This document shows, piece by piece, positions 1 to 8,447 of a DNA stretch of 61,003 nt. Location: NCBI GenBank assembly GCA_015064625.1, contig SVRW01000014.1, positions 1 to 61,003 on the forward strand. Direction: 5' to 3'. Made by a program: the position numbers and the translations under genes. The notes beneath the pieces were generated by a model. It was given only the letters and a program-made list of their open reading frames with translations. It searched no databases and was not told the origin of the DNA. The DNA comes from Oscillospiraceae bacterium. Its GTDB lineage: Bacteria > Bacillota > Clostridia > Oscillospirales > CAG-382. Within the stretch, counting starts at the first letter, position 1. Every line of letters begins with the position of its first letter.

Positions 1-137
1 CATTGGGACTTGATGCTAATCTTTTGAAGCTTCTCTCTGCAGTAATCGTCGCTGTATTCCTTGCAATTCCCCATTGGAAAAGACAATATTCAGAAAAGCA
101 TATGAAAAAAGTGAAGGGGGGTAAAGTAAATGCTTGA
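1..137 (+). CDS. ABC transporter permease, C-terminal end (partial)
   Basis: An open frame enters from the left edge and stops with TGA at 135-137, giving the last 44 residues of a protein. They hold one hydrophobic membrane helix followed by a short Lys-rich cytoplasmic tail. The frame overlaps the next gene (an ATPase) by 8 bases, which implies translational coupling. The tail and the linked ATPase type fit the permease of the COG4120/COG1101 importer family, whose members sit with PF04392 substrate-binding lipoproteins and have been linked to aromatic amino acids or nucleosides. That assignment rests mainly on the neighbour. Confidence 0.6.
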   Translation, partial: LGLDANLLKLLSAVIVAVFLAIPHWKRQYSEKHMKKVKGGKVNA

Positions 138-927
138 TATAATAAACGTAGAAAAGACCTTCAACCCTGGAACAATCAACGAAAAAAAGGCTTTGAACGG
201 AATCAACCTTCATCTCGATCAGGGGGATTTTGTAACCGTTATCGGTGGAAACGGTGCGGGTAAATCCACTATGCTGAATATGATTGCAGGGGTTTATCCC
301 GTAGACTGCGGAAGTATTATTGTTGACGGCATTGACGTAACAAGATTACCCGAATACAAACGCGCAAAATATTTAGGACGTGTTTTTCAAGACCCTATGA
401 CAGGTACTGCGGCAGATATGCAAATTGAGGAAAATCTTGCACTTGCGGCACGGAGAGGAAAAAGAAGAACACTTCGTCCAGGGATTACGTCAAAGGAGAG
501 AAAGGAATACGAGGAGCTTCTCAAAATTCTTGATTTAGGACTTGAAAACAGACTTACTGCCAAGGTAGGACTTTTGTCAGGCGGTCAACGTCAGGCACTC
601 ACTCTGCTTATGGCAACGCTCAAAAAACCAAAGCTTTTGCTCCTTGACGAGCATACGGCGGCACTTGACCCTAAAACAGCAAAAAAAGTATTGGATATTA
701 CAGAAGAAATCGTTGAGAAAAACAATCTGATTACAATTATGATTACACATAATATGGCAGATGCAATTCGTGTAGGTAACCGACTGATTATGATGCATGA
801 AGGTCAGATAGTTGTTGACGTCAAAGGTGAAGAAAAGAAAAAGCTCACCATCGAACAGCTCCTCCAGATGTTTGAAGAATCAAGCGGCAGTAAGTTCACC
901 AGCGATAAGGTTATGCTTTCCAAATAA
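130..927 (+). CDS. ABC transporter ATP-binding protein (COG1101 type)
   Basis: This 265-residue cytoplasmic ATPase has all nucleotide-binding motifs: Walker A GGNGAGKST at residues 39-47, signature LLSGGQRQA, Walker B LLLLDEHTAALDP and a switch His in MITHN. It energises the importer whose permease ends just upstream. The ATG at 130 follows a G-rich ribosome site and overlaps the permease stop. DEHTAALDP in place of the usual DEPT is typical of COG1101 ATPases. The substrate is unknown; aromatic amino acids or nucleosides are possible because related systems carry them. A terminator hairpin follows, so this is the last gene of its operon. Confidence 0.85.
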   Translation: MLDIINVEKTFNPGTINEKKALNGINLHLDQGDFVTVIGGNGAGKSTMLNMIAGVYPVDCGSIIVDGIDVTRLPEYKRAKYLGRVFQDPMTGTAADMQIEENLALAARRGKRRTLRPGITSKERKEYEELLKILDLGLENRLTAKVGLLSGGQRQALTLLMATLKKPKLLLLDEHTAALDPKTAKKVLDITEEIVEKNNLITIMITHNMADAIRVGNRLIMMHEGQIVVDVKGEEKKKLTIEQLLQMFEESSGSKFTSDKVMLSK

Positions 928-933
928 ATTGAA

Positions 934-986
934 AAGACGGTCTGTTGAAAACGCGAAGAATCGCATTTGCAACAGACCTTTTTCTT
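934..986 (+). terminator. Rho-independent terminator of the ABC importer operon
   Basis: Arms GGTCTGTTG (939-947) and CAACAGACC (970-978) pair exactly, the loop holds a second small stem (GCGA/TCGC), and six T follow. Confidence 0.85.
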
Positions 987-1104
987 TGCTCAATCCAAGC
1001 TTTTATTTCGGCTTCCGTTCTTGATTCTGATAATGCTTTTGAAGGGTTGAAAATTTCAGAATTTTATGATATTATTTTTTTATAATTTAACGGAGGTATT
1101 ACAG

Positions 1105-1530
1105 ATGGGAAAATTGACTAAAGAATGTGAAGCGATTCTGATTGACCGATTCGGTAAAGACAGCATTATTGCTTTAGCAACTGCTGTTGAAAACACACCC
1201 TACGTTCGTAACGTAGATGCTTTTTACGAAGACGGTGCTTTTTACGTGCTTACTCACGGATTATCCGCAAAAATGAAACAAATCGAAAAAAATCCCACTG
1301 TTGCATTATCGGGAGAATGGTTTACAGCCAAAGGAAAAGGTATAAATTTAGGTTATTTTGGCAAGGAAGAGAATTCTCATATAGCAAGCAAAATGAAGCA
1401 AGTGTTCTCCGCATGGATTGATAACGGACATAATAACTTTGACGACATAAACACATGTATTCTTCGCATCGAATTAACAAACGGAGTTCTGTTTTCAAAC
1501 GGAATTCGCTATGAAATAGATTTTACGTAA
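1105..1530 (+). CDS. Pyridoxamine 5'-phosphate oxidase-family flavin-binding protein
   Basis: This 141-residue protein has the split-barrel fold sequence of the PPOX (PF01243) family: an N-terminal helix, the strand pattern IIALATAVENTPYVRNVDAFY, and a central FYVLTHGLSAKMKQIEKNPTV segment where FMN or F420 phosphate usually binds. Such proteins bind flavin and reduce small molecules or act as flavin reductases; the substrate cannot be read from sequence. The ATG at 1105 is chosen because GGAGG lies 8 bases upstream; an earlier in-frame start at 1066 has no ribosome site. It stands alone between a terminator and the pullulanase promoter. Confidence 0.8.
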   Translation: MGKLTKECEAILIDRFGKDSIIALATAVENTPYVRNVDAFYEDGAFYVLTHGLSAKMKQIEKNPTVALSGEWFTAKGKGINLGYFGKEENSHIASKMKQVFSAWIDNGHNNFDDINTCILRIELTNGVLFSNGIRYEIDFT

Positions 1531-1651
1531 CATTATCATCATAAAAATATTACCTTACCTGAAATGCTTAAATTTCATAATTACATTGAATGTTATTTCG
1601 TATTTTTTTCATTTTTGAGTAATATTTATGCTTCATTTTTTGATTTTTCTC

Positions 1652-1680
1652 TTGACAGATAAAAGAACAATCTGTATAAT
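1652..1680 (+). promoter_or_regulatory. Sigma-A promoter of the pullulanase-galactanase-amylase operon
   Basis: A perfect TTGACA (1652-1657) and a perfect TATAAT (1675-1680) are 17 bases apart. Transcription should begin near 1687, about 65 bases before the pullulanase start. Confidence 0.9.
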
Positions 1681-1753
1681 TACTTATAGCAAAAGATTTA
1701 CATAATTTACTGCAAATAAACAAATAAATATATAACACCGAAAGGAACGTACC

Positions 1754-4456
1754 ATGAATTTCACGTACACAAAAACAAAAAGAAAAGTTGCTTTTTTGTT
1801 GATTCTCTGTATGATATGCGGTATGTTTTTCACCGCTTGTACGACCAACGAAAACAACTCCTCAATGACGGATTCATCCGAGTCATCAAAACCCGATGCA
1901 TCAAGCGAAGAAGCCGTATCAAGCGGATATGAAATGCCTGATGATGAATACGTTCTTCCTAAAGAAGAAGGACACAACCAGATTACTTTTTATTGGACAT
2001 CTCCCAACGCTGTAGAAAATGCAGACGTTTGGATATGGTGGGACGGCAAGGACGGAAAAGGCTATTTGCTTCATCCCTGCGATTACGGCTTCAAAGCAGT
2101 TGTAAACGTACCCGAAGGAGTATCTCAGGTAGGCTTTATCGTAAGAACAAGCTGTTCTGAGCCCGGTGGAACTTCATGGGGAACTGCAACAAAAGATTTC
2201 CCTGATGACCGTTTTGCGGTTATTGAAGGAGCAGATACCTTTATTTATCTTAAAAGCGGTGACGGCTCACAGTACACAAGCAAAGACGGGGGCAAAACTT
2301 TAGAAATGATAAAGAAATTTTCACTTGCGGAAATGATTGATTTCCACACTATTCAGTATAGTTTAACACCTGCAGTTCTTCTTAATAACATTTCCGACGT
2401 AAAAGTATTTGAAGACGGAAAAGAACTTACAGTAACAAAAATAAGCAGTCTTGGAAAAGAAAGCGTAAGCGGTCAAATCACAGTTGATGCAACTCTTGAT
2501 ATTTCTAAAAAATACGAAGTTGAGATAGCAGGCTACGAAAAGAAGCCCGTTGTTCCTACAAAGGTTTTTGACAGCAATGAGTTTTTATCCAATTATATAT
2601 ATGACGGCGATGATTTAGGAGCTGTTATAAACGGTGAAAACACAACGTTTAAGGTTTGGGCACCTACGGCATCCAAAGTAGTTTTGAACCTTTATTCCGA
2701 CGGTCACACGGATTCGCTCATAAAGAGCGTTGATATGACAAAGGGCGACAAGGGCGTTTGGTCATATACGGAAAAATGCGGACATGGCACTTATTACACT
2801 TATTCCGTAACAACCTCCCTTGGCACACAGGAAGCAACAGACCCATATGCAAAATCCGCAGGACTTAACGGTAATCGCAGTATGGTTATCGACCTTGACA
2901 GCACAGATCCCGAAGGCTGGGGCGAAAAATTCGATTCAGGAATAGATTCTTATTCCGACGCAGTTATCTGGGAAGTTCACGTTCGTGACTTCAGCAACAA
3001 GATTGCAGATTCACAGTACAAAGGCAAATATCTTGCCTTCACCGAAACGGGACTTAAAAACAGCTCAGGCGTTCCCGTTGGTGTTGATTATTTAGTTTCT
3101 CTCGGAATAACACACGTTCACCTCTTACCCGTATACGATTACGCTACGGTTGATGAAGGAAATCCCGATAGCGAATTCAACTGGGGATACGATCCTAAAA
3201 ACTACAACGTTCCCGAAGGAAGCTACAGTACTAACCCCTATAACGGAGAAATAAGAGTAAAAGAATTCAAGCAGATGGTTCAGGCTTTGCACGATGCAGG
3301 TATCGGCGTAATTATGGACGTTGTATACAACCACACATACGATGCAAACAGCTCATTTAACAGAATCGTTCCTTATTATTACTATCGTTACACCTCAACA
3401 GGTGCGAACTCAAGCGCAAGCGGATGCGGAAACGATACGGCATCCGAAAGATATATGTACGGTAAATTCATGGTAGACAGCGTTTCCTACTGGGCAAAAG
3501 AATACGGCTTGGACGGATTCAGATTTGACCTTATGGGACTTCACGACCTTGAAACCATGAAAGAAGTTGAAAAGGCAGTTCACGCTATAAATCCAAAGGC
3601 TATTATTTACGGTGAAGGCTGGACAATGGGTTCAACCATCGACGGTTCTGCTCAGGCAAACCAGTCCAACATCAGCCAGATAAAGCCAAGCGGTAACGCA
3701 ATAGGCAGTGTTGCAGTATTCAACGATGCAATAAGAGACGGTCTTAAGGGAAGCGTTTTCAATAAAGCTTCTCAAGGATATATAAACGGCGCGTCAAGCG
3801 GTAACGCAAACAAGGTTATTTTCGGTATCAAAGGCGGTGTTGGTGTTGGTATCGGCTGGTCAGTAACTGATTCAATGGTTATCAACTATATGTCCGCTCA
3901 CGATAACAATACTCTTTGGGATAAGCTTCTCCTTTCAAACCCCAACGACAGCGACGATATCAGAAACAAGATGAATAATCTCGGTGCTGCTATAGTCCTC
4001 ATTTCCAAGGGTACTCCATTCTGGCAGGCAGGCGAAGAAATGCTCAGAACGAAGGACGGAGACGAAAACAGTTATAAATCCAGCGATGAAATAAACAACA
4101 TCAGATGGGACGTTCTCAAAGAAGGAAGCAGAGAATACAAAACTATGCTTTACTACAAGGGACTTATCGAAATGAGAAAATCCTTTGATATCTTCACAGA
4201 TGCAAAAGCAACCGTAACCTGCACCGAGCTTGGAAGCGGAATGCTTGAGGTTTATTTCGAAGACGGCAAAGGCGGAAAGGCTCTTGCTATAATCAATCCC
4301 AACAAAACCGCTCTCCCCTACACTCTCGACGGAGAATGGGCTCTTGTTGCAGATTCCGAAAACGCAGGCTCTGAAACCTTGAAAACAGAAAGCGGAAGCG
4401 TAAACGTTGATTCTATCAGTGTAAGAATCTATGTAAATAACGTTCTTGCAAAATAA
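1754..4456 (+). CDS. pulA: Type I pullulanase lipoprotein (CBM41-CBM48-GH13_14)
   Basis: This 900-residue protein cuts alpha-1,6 branches of starch, glycogen and pullulan at the cell surface. It starts with a lipoprotein signal (lipobox FTAC, Cys29) and a Ser/Glu linker. A pullulanase-associated CBM41-like domain follows (about 75-175, rich in exposed Trp), then an N domain/CBM48 (about 285-370) and the GH13 barrel. The type I hallmark YNVPEGSYS begins at Tyr484. Catalytic residues are Asp592 (GFRFD), Glu621 (GEGW) and Asp717 (SAHDNN). A C-terminal beta domain ends the protein. The start follows GAAAGGAA. It is the first gene of an operon with GH53 and GH13 lipoproteins, and lies upstream of a maltodextrin importer that would take up its products. 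Confidence 0.95.
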   Translation: MNFTYTKTKRKVAFLLILCMICGMFFTACTTNENNSSMTDSSESSKPDASSEEAVSSGYEMPDDEYVLPKEEGHNQITFYWTSPNAVENADVWIWWDGKDGKGYLLHPCDYGFKAVVNVPEGVSQVGFIVRTSCSEPGGTSWGTATKDFPDDRFAVIEGADTFIYLKSGDGSQYTSKDGGKTLEMIKKFSLAEMIDFHTIQYSLTPAVLLNNISDVKVFEDGKELTVTKISSLGKESVSGQITVDATLDISKKYEVEIAGYEKKPVVPTKVFDSNEFLSNYIYDGDDLGAVINGENTTFKVWAPTASKVVLNLYSDGHTDSLIKSVDMTKGDKGVWSYTEKCGHGTYYTYSVTTSLGTQEATDPYAKSAGLNGNRSMVIDLDSTDPEGWGEKFDSGIDSYSDAVIWEVHVRDFSNKIADSQYKGKYLAFTETGLKNSSGVPVGVDYLVSLGITHVHLLPVYDYATVDEGNPDSEFNWGYDPKNYNVPEGSYSTNPYNGEIRVKEFKQMVQALHDAGIGVIMDVVYNHTYDANSSFNRIVPYYYYRYTSTGANSSASGCGNDTASERYMYGKFMVDSVSYWAKEYGLDGFRFDLMGLHDLETMKEVEKAVHAINPKAIIYGEGWTMGSTIDGSAQANQSNISQIKPSGNAIGSVAVFNDAIRDGLKGSVFNKASQGYINGASSGNANKVIFGIKGGVGVGIGWSVTDSMVINYMSAHDNNTLWDKLLLSNPNDSDDIRNKMNNLGAAIVLISKGTPFWQAGEEMLRTKDGDENSYKSSDEINNIRWDVLKEGSREYKTMLYYKGLIEMRKSFDIFTDAKATVTCTELGSGMLEVYFEDGKGGKALAIINPNKTALPYTLDGEWALVADSENAGSETLKTESGSVNVDSISVRIYVNNVLAK

Positions 4457-4468
4457 TTTCACCTTTAT

Positions 4469-4501
4469 TTGTTCCCTGTGTTTTGAAAACACAGGGAACA
4501 A
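4469..4501. repeat. Long perfect hairpin between pullulanase and galactanase genes
   Basis: The 16-base arms 4469-4484 and 4486-4501 are exact complements. Neither strand shows a T run right after the stem, so it is unlikely to be a simple terminator. It more likely protects the pullulanase mRNA end or marks a processing site. Confidence 0.7.
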
Positions 4502-4532
4502 CCATAGAATAAGGAAAGGTGGGATTTGATTT

Positions 4533-6599
4533 GTGAAAAAAGGTTTTAAGCAAAATATACTTTTTACTCTATTGCTTTCCCTTCTCCTCACCTCATGCGG
4601 AGAAGCTGGAAAGAATACTAACTCGGGAATTTCTGAAAGCGCAGAAAGCTCGGTTCAAACAGAAAGCTCCGAACAATCCGAAAATAATTCGAGTGAGGAC
4701 AACAACATGAATACAAATTTAAGTTCTTCCACTCTTTACGTCAAAAAGGTTGAAAACCTTCCCGAGGATTTTATAATGGGAATGGATGCCTCCTGCGTTC
4801 CCGCTCTTGAAAAAAGCGGGGTTCGATACTATGACTTTGAGGGGAACGAAAAAGACGTATACAAAATATTGAAAGAAAACGGTATAAATTATATCCGTGT
4901 GAGAATATGGAACGACCCCTTTGACGAAAACGGGAACGGCTACGGCGGCGGAAACTGTGATATTGAAAACGCCATTGAAGTTGGAAAAAGAGCAACCGAA
5001 AACGGAATGAAGCTTCTTGTGAATTTCCATTATTCAGATTTCTGGGCAGACCCTAAAAAGCAGATGATTCCAAAAGCATGGGCGGGAATGAATATTGAAG
5101 AAAAATCAACCGCTCTTTACGAATATACGAAAGAATGTCTTCAAAAGTTGGTTGAAGCAGGCGTTGACGTTGGAATGGTTCAAGTGGGCAACGAAACAAA
5201 CGGTGTTATGTGCGGTGAAAACGCTGAATTAAAGGACGGCTGGAAAAACATAACGACCCTTATGTCCGCGGGTTCGAAGGCGGTTCGTGAGGTTTGTCCC
5301 GACGCTCTTGTGGCAATTCATTTTTCAAACCCCGAAAAAGTTTCAACATACGAAGCTTACAGCTATAATCTTGATTACTATAACGTTGATTATGATGTTT
5401 TCGCGTCATCCTATTATTCTTTTTGGCACGGTACTCTTGATAATCTTGCAAGAACCCTTACCAAAATTTCCAAAACGTATGGAAAAAAGGTCATGGTTGC
5501 TGAAACGTCATATGCTTTCACAGGCGATGATACGGACTTTTTTAACAACACCGTAAGTATTGATAGCGATATTGTAAAAAATTATCCTTACACCGTCCAA
5601 GGACAAGCGAATCAGATAAGAGACGTTATTGATACGGTTGTGAATAAAACCAAAAACGGAATAGGCGTTTTCTATTGGGAAGGAACGTGGATAACTGTTG
5701 GCGGAAATACTTACGAAGAAAATCTGAAGCTTTGGGAAAAAGACGGCTCGGGCTGGGCGACAACGTATGCAGGCACGTACGACCCAATAGATGCAGGTCA
5801 ATGGTACGGGGGTTCTTCCGTTGACAATCAAGCCTTTTTTGATAAAGACGGAAAGGCTTTGGAATCCCTTAAAATTTTCAATCTTGTAAAACTTGGAAAC
5901 GCTGTTTCTCCCACAGTAGATGAGATTGAAGACACGAATCTTGTTTTCACGCTCGGCACAGATATAGTTCTTCCAAAAACTGCGTTGGCTGTAATGACCG
6001 ACAACACAAAGCGTTCCACAGACGTTATCTGGGAAGCTGCCGACCTGGAAGGAATGAAAAACGGCAAAGCAGGTAAATACACCGTAAAAGGCAAGGCAGA
6101 AGGTCTTGATGCTGAATGCCACATCACAATGGTTGAATACAACCACGTTAAAAACAGTAGCTTTGAAGACGGTGACGCATATTGGACATCAACTCCCCTC
6201 AAGGATTTTGAGGAGCTTGGTATCGAAGAAAAGGAAAGCGATTCGCTGGAAGGAACGAAACACTATCATTTCTGGGGCGCTGAAGAAAACACAGTTGAGT
6301 TTACTCTCGAACAGGAGATAGGTGTTCTCGAAGAAGGAAAATTCAACTATTCCATTTCCATAATGGGCGGTGATGGCGGTGAAACCGAAATATATGCATA
6401 CGTTAAGATAGACGGCGAAATAGTTTATAAAGCTGATACTGTTATAACGTTTTACGACCAGTGGCATACCGCAACCATAAGCAATATGGACTATCACGGA
6501 GAAAAGCCGTTGACAGTTGGCATATACGTTAAATGCCAAGGTCCAAACGCTTGGGGAAAAATCGACAGAGCGGTTCTTAACCGTGTAAGAGGACTATAA
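4533..6599 (+). CDS. Arabinogalactan endo-beta-1,4-galactanase lipoprotein (GH53)
   Basis: This 688-residue surface enzyme hydrolyses beta-1,4-galactan, the side chain of pectic type I arabinogalactan. The lipobox is LTSC (Cys22), with a Ser/Glu linker after it. The GH53 barrel covers about residues 70-460, with the acid/base Glu221 in VGNETN and the nucleophile Glu324 in VAETSY; FIMGMDASCVP and the NFHYSDFWADP segment are family hallmarks. A bacterial Ig-like domain follows, then a C-terminal beta-sandwich (from NSSFEDGDAYW) resembling CBM61 galactan-binding modules. The start is GTG at 4533, 9 bases after an AAGGAAAGGTGGGA ribosome site. It is an odd partner for starch enzymes and would free galactose oligosaccharides for the GH2 enzyme at 44936. 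Confidence 0.92.
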   Translation: MKKGFKQNILFTLLLSLLLTSCGEAGKNTNSGISESAESSVQTESSEQSENNSSEDNNMNTNLSSSTLYVKKVENLPEDFIMGMDASCVPALEKSGVRYYDFEGNEKDVYKILKENGINYIRVRIWNDPFDENGNGYGGGNCDIENAIEVGKRATENGMKLLVNFHYSDFWADPKKQMIPKAWAGMNIEEKSTALYEYTKECLQKLVEAGVDVGMVQVGNETNGVMCGENAELKDGWKNITTLMSAGSKAVREVCPDALVAIHFSNPEKVSTYEAYSYNLDYYNVDYDVFASSYYSFWHGTLDNLARTLTKISKTYGKKVMVAETSYAFTGDDTDFFNNTVSIDSDIVKNYPYTVQGQANQIRDVIDTVVNKTKNGIGVFYWEGTWITVGGNTYEENLKLWEKDGSGWATTYAGTYDPIDAGQWYGGSSVDNQAFFDKDGKALESLKIFNLVKLGNAVSPTVDEIEDTNLVFTLGTDIVLPKTALAVMTDNTKRSTDVIWEAADLEGMKNGKAGKYTVKGKAEGLDAECHITMVEYNHVKNSSFEDGDAYWTSTPLKDFEELGIEEKESDSLEGTKHYHFWGAEENTVEFTLEQEIGVLEEGKFNYSISIMGGDGGETEIYAYVKIDGEIVYKADTVITFYDQWHTATISNMDYHGEKPLTVGIYVKCQGPNAWGKIDRAVLNRVRGL

Positions 6600-6609
6600 A
6601 GGTGATTAT

Positions 6610-8259
6610 ATGAAATTTACAAAAATGTTTTTAAAAAGAATATTTGCACTCTCTCTCGCAATTGTTTCAATTTTAGCTTTCGCTTCCTGTGACGGAAATT
6701 CCGACGAAAGCAAGGAAAGCGATCAATCCCTCCAGGACGAAAGCGAAGCGGTTCAACCTAAAGTAGATCCCATTGCAGATAACTTCAGAACGTTTTATCA
6801 GATATTCGTTGGTTCTTATTCCGATTCCAACGGTGACGGCTTCGGAGATATCCGAGGAATAATAAACAGAATGGATTATCTTAACGACGGAGATATCAAC
6901 TCAGGAAAAAGTCTTGGAGTTCAAGGCATTTGGCTCTCCCCTATTTTCTCCTCCTCTTCCTATCATAAGTATGATGCTACGGACTATTATAAAATAGATT
7001 GGAGATTCGGTGAAGAAAAAGATTTAAAGGAGCTTGCCGACCTTTGTGAAGAAAGAAACGTAAAGCTTATTTTAGACCTTGCTATAAACCATACCTCCAA
7101 GTCACACAAATGGTTCGAAGAATTCAAAACCGCAAGAACAAACGGTGACGTTTCAAACAAATATTATGATTATTATACCTGCGTAACAACAGCAGAAAAG
7201 CAGAACGGAATCGCATATCAGAAAATCGCAGGAATTGATTGTTGGTACGAATGTAACTTCTCGGGAGATATGCCCGAGCTCAACTTCGACAACGAAGACG
7301 TTAAAAAAGAAGTTCTGGACATAGCAAAGCATTATCTTGATTTGGGAATTGACGGCTTCAGATTCGATGCAGTTAAATATATCTATTACGGAAACACGAA
7401 AAAATCAGCAGATTTCTGGAATTGGTATGTGTCCGAGCTGAAAAAAATCAAAAGCGATATATACTGCGTTGGCGAATGTTGGTCGGGTGAATCAGAGATT
7501 ATTCAATACTATAAAGGTCTCAACTGCTTCAACTTCGCAATGGCACAGGCAGAAGGAACAGTTGCTTCTGCGGCAAAAGGCTTTTCGATTACAAAATACA
7601 CAAATTATATAGAGTCATTCCAGAAAAGAATCCTTGAAGAAAGCGCAGACGCAATGATAATGGGTTTTCTTTCCAATCATGATATGGACAGAATAGCTGG
7701 CGCATTCGTTACGGAAAACAATATGCGTATGGCGGCAAACCTTTATCTCCTCTGTTCAGGCTCTCCTGTAATATATTACGGTGAAGAAATCGGAATGAAG
7801 GGTTCGAGAGGAACGGAAAACACCGATGCAAACAGACGTCTTGCCATGCTCTGGGGCGACGGTGACAAAGTAAAGAATCCCGTAGGCTCAACCTATTCCG
7901 CAGATAAGCAAATCAAAACAACGGTTGCAACTCAACTTGAAGACGAAAACAGCCTTTGCAATTACTACCGCAAACTTATCGCCATAAGACATAAATATGA
8001 AGCAATAGCAAGAGGTACTTACACCTCTCTTGACTGCGGAAGTAAAAATTACGGCGGTTTCCTTGTTGAATATAAGGAAGAAAAAATCGGTATATTCCAC
8101 AATACGTCCACAGAAGAAATTTCATATGATTTGAAGGATTGCAAGGACCTTGCAGGCGTTTCCTTTGAACAGCTTGGAGATTATATTGGCTGCGGCACTG
8201 CAAAGCTTGAAGGGAGCGTGCTCACAATAGGACCTCAAACAAGCGTTATTGTGAAATAA
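6610..8259 (+). CDS. Alpha-amylase-family lipoprotein (GH13)
   Basis: This 549-residue surface enzyme acts on alpha-1,4-glucans. The signal ends in a FASC lipobox (Cys27). The barrel starts with FYQIFVGSYSDSNGDGFGDIRGI, a typical GH13 opening with a calcium-site-like DSNGDG. Catalytic residues are Asp253 (GFRFD), Glu289 (GECW) and Asp358 (NHDMDR); domain C forms the last 90 residues. The sequence is closest in style to maltodextrin-producing alpha-amylases of GH13 subfamily 36, but the subfamily is a guess. AAAGGTGA overlapping the galactanase stop is the ribosome site, so the two genes are coupled. It is the last gene of the pullulanase operon. Confidence 0.92.
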   Translation: MKFTKMFLKRIFALSLAIVSILAFASCDGNSDESKESDQSLQDESEAVQPKVDPIADNFRTFYQIFVGSYSDSNGDGFGDIRGIINRMDYLNDGDINSGKSLGVQGIWLSPIFSSSSYHKYDATDYYKIDWRFGEEKDLKELADLCEERNVKLILDLAINHTSKSHKWFEEFKTARTNGDVSNKYYDYYTCVTTAEKQNGIAYQKIAGIDCWYECNFSGDMPELNFDNEDVKKEVLDIAKHYLDLGIDGFRFDAVKYIYYGNTKKSADFWNWYVSELKKIKSDIYCVGECWSGESEIIQYYKGLNCFNFAMAQAEGTVASAAKGFSITKYTNYIESFQKRILEESADAMIMGFLSNHDMDRIAGAFVTENNMRMAANLYLLCSGSPVIYYGEEIGMKGSRGTENTDANRRLAMLWGDGDKVKNPVGSTYSADKQIKTTVATQLEDENSLCNYYRKLIAIRHKYEAIARGTYTSLDCGSKNYGGFLVEYKEEKIGIFHNTSTEEISYDLKDCKDLAGVSFEQLGDYIGCGTAKLEGSVLTIGPQTSVIVK

Positions 8260-8341
8260 AACGTCAGAAAAGAACATTGTTAAAAAATAGCAAACAAAAA
8301 ACGTCAAAATACACAAAAAAAATCAAAATTTAAAAAGGGTA

Positions 8342-8370
8342 TTGACAAAAATCATAAACAATGATATAAT
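8342..8370 (+). promoter_or_regulatory. Sigma-A promoter of the maltodextrin importer operon
   Basis: TTGACA (8342-8347) and TATAAT (8365-8370) with a 17-base spacer. It gives the solute-binding protein its own strong start point, separate from the enzyme operon. Confidence 0.92.
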
Positions 8371-8392
8371 TATTAAACACAAATGTGCTACT

Positions 8393-8407
8393 CGGTAAGT
8401 CTTACCG
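8393..8407 (+). promoter_or_regulatory. Hairpin or operator in the binding-protein leader
   Basis: CGGTAAG (8393-8399) and CTTACCG (8401-8407) form a near-perfect inverted repeat about 16 bases past the expected transcription start. TGC and GCA trinucleotides outside it extend the symmetry. It could be a DNA operator for a repressor or a 5' stabilising hairpin; it does not match a maltose repressor site that I recognise. Confidence 0.45.
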
Positions 8408-8447
8408 CAGGGCATAAATCAAACAATTTTATAAGGAGGTTTACTTC

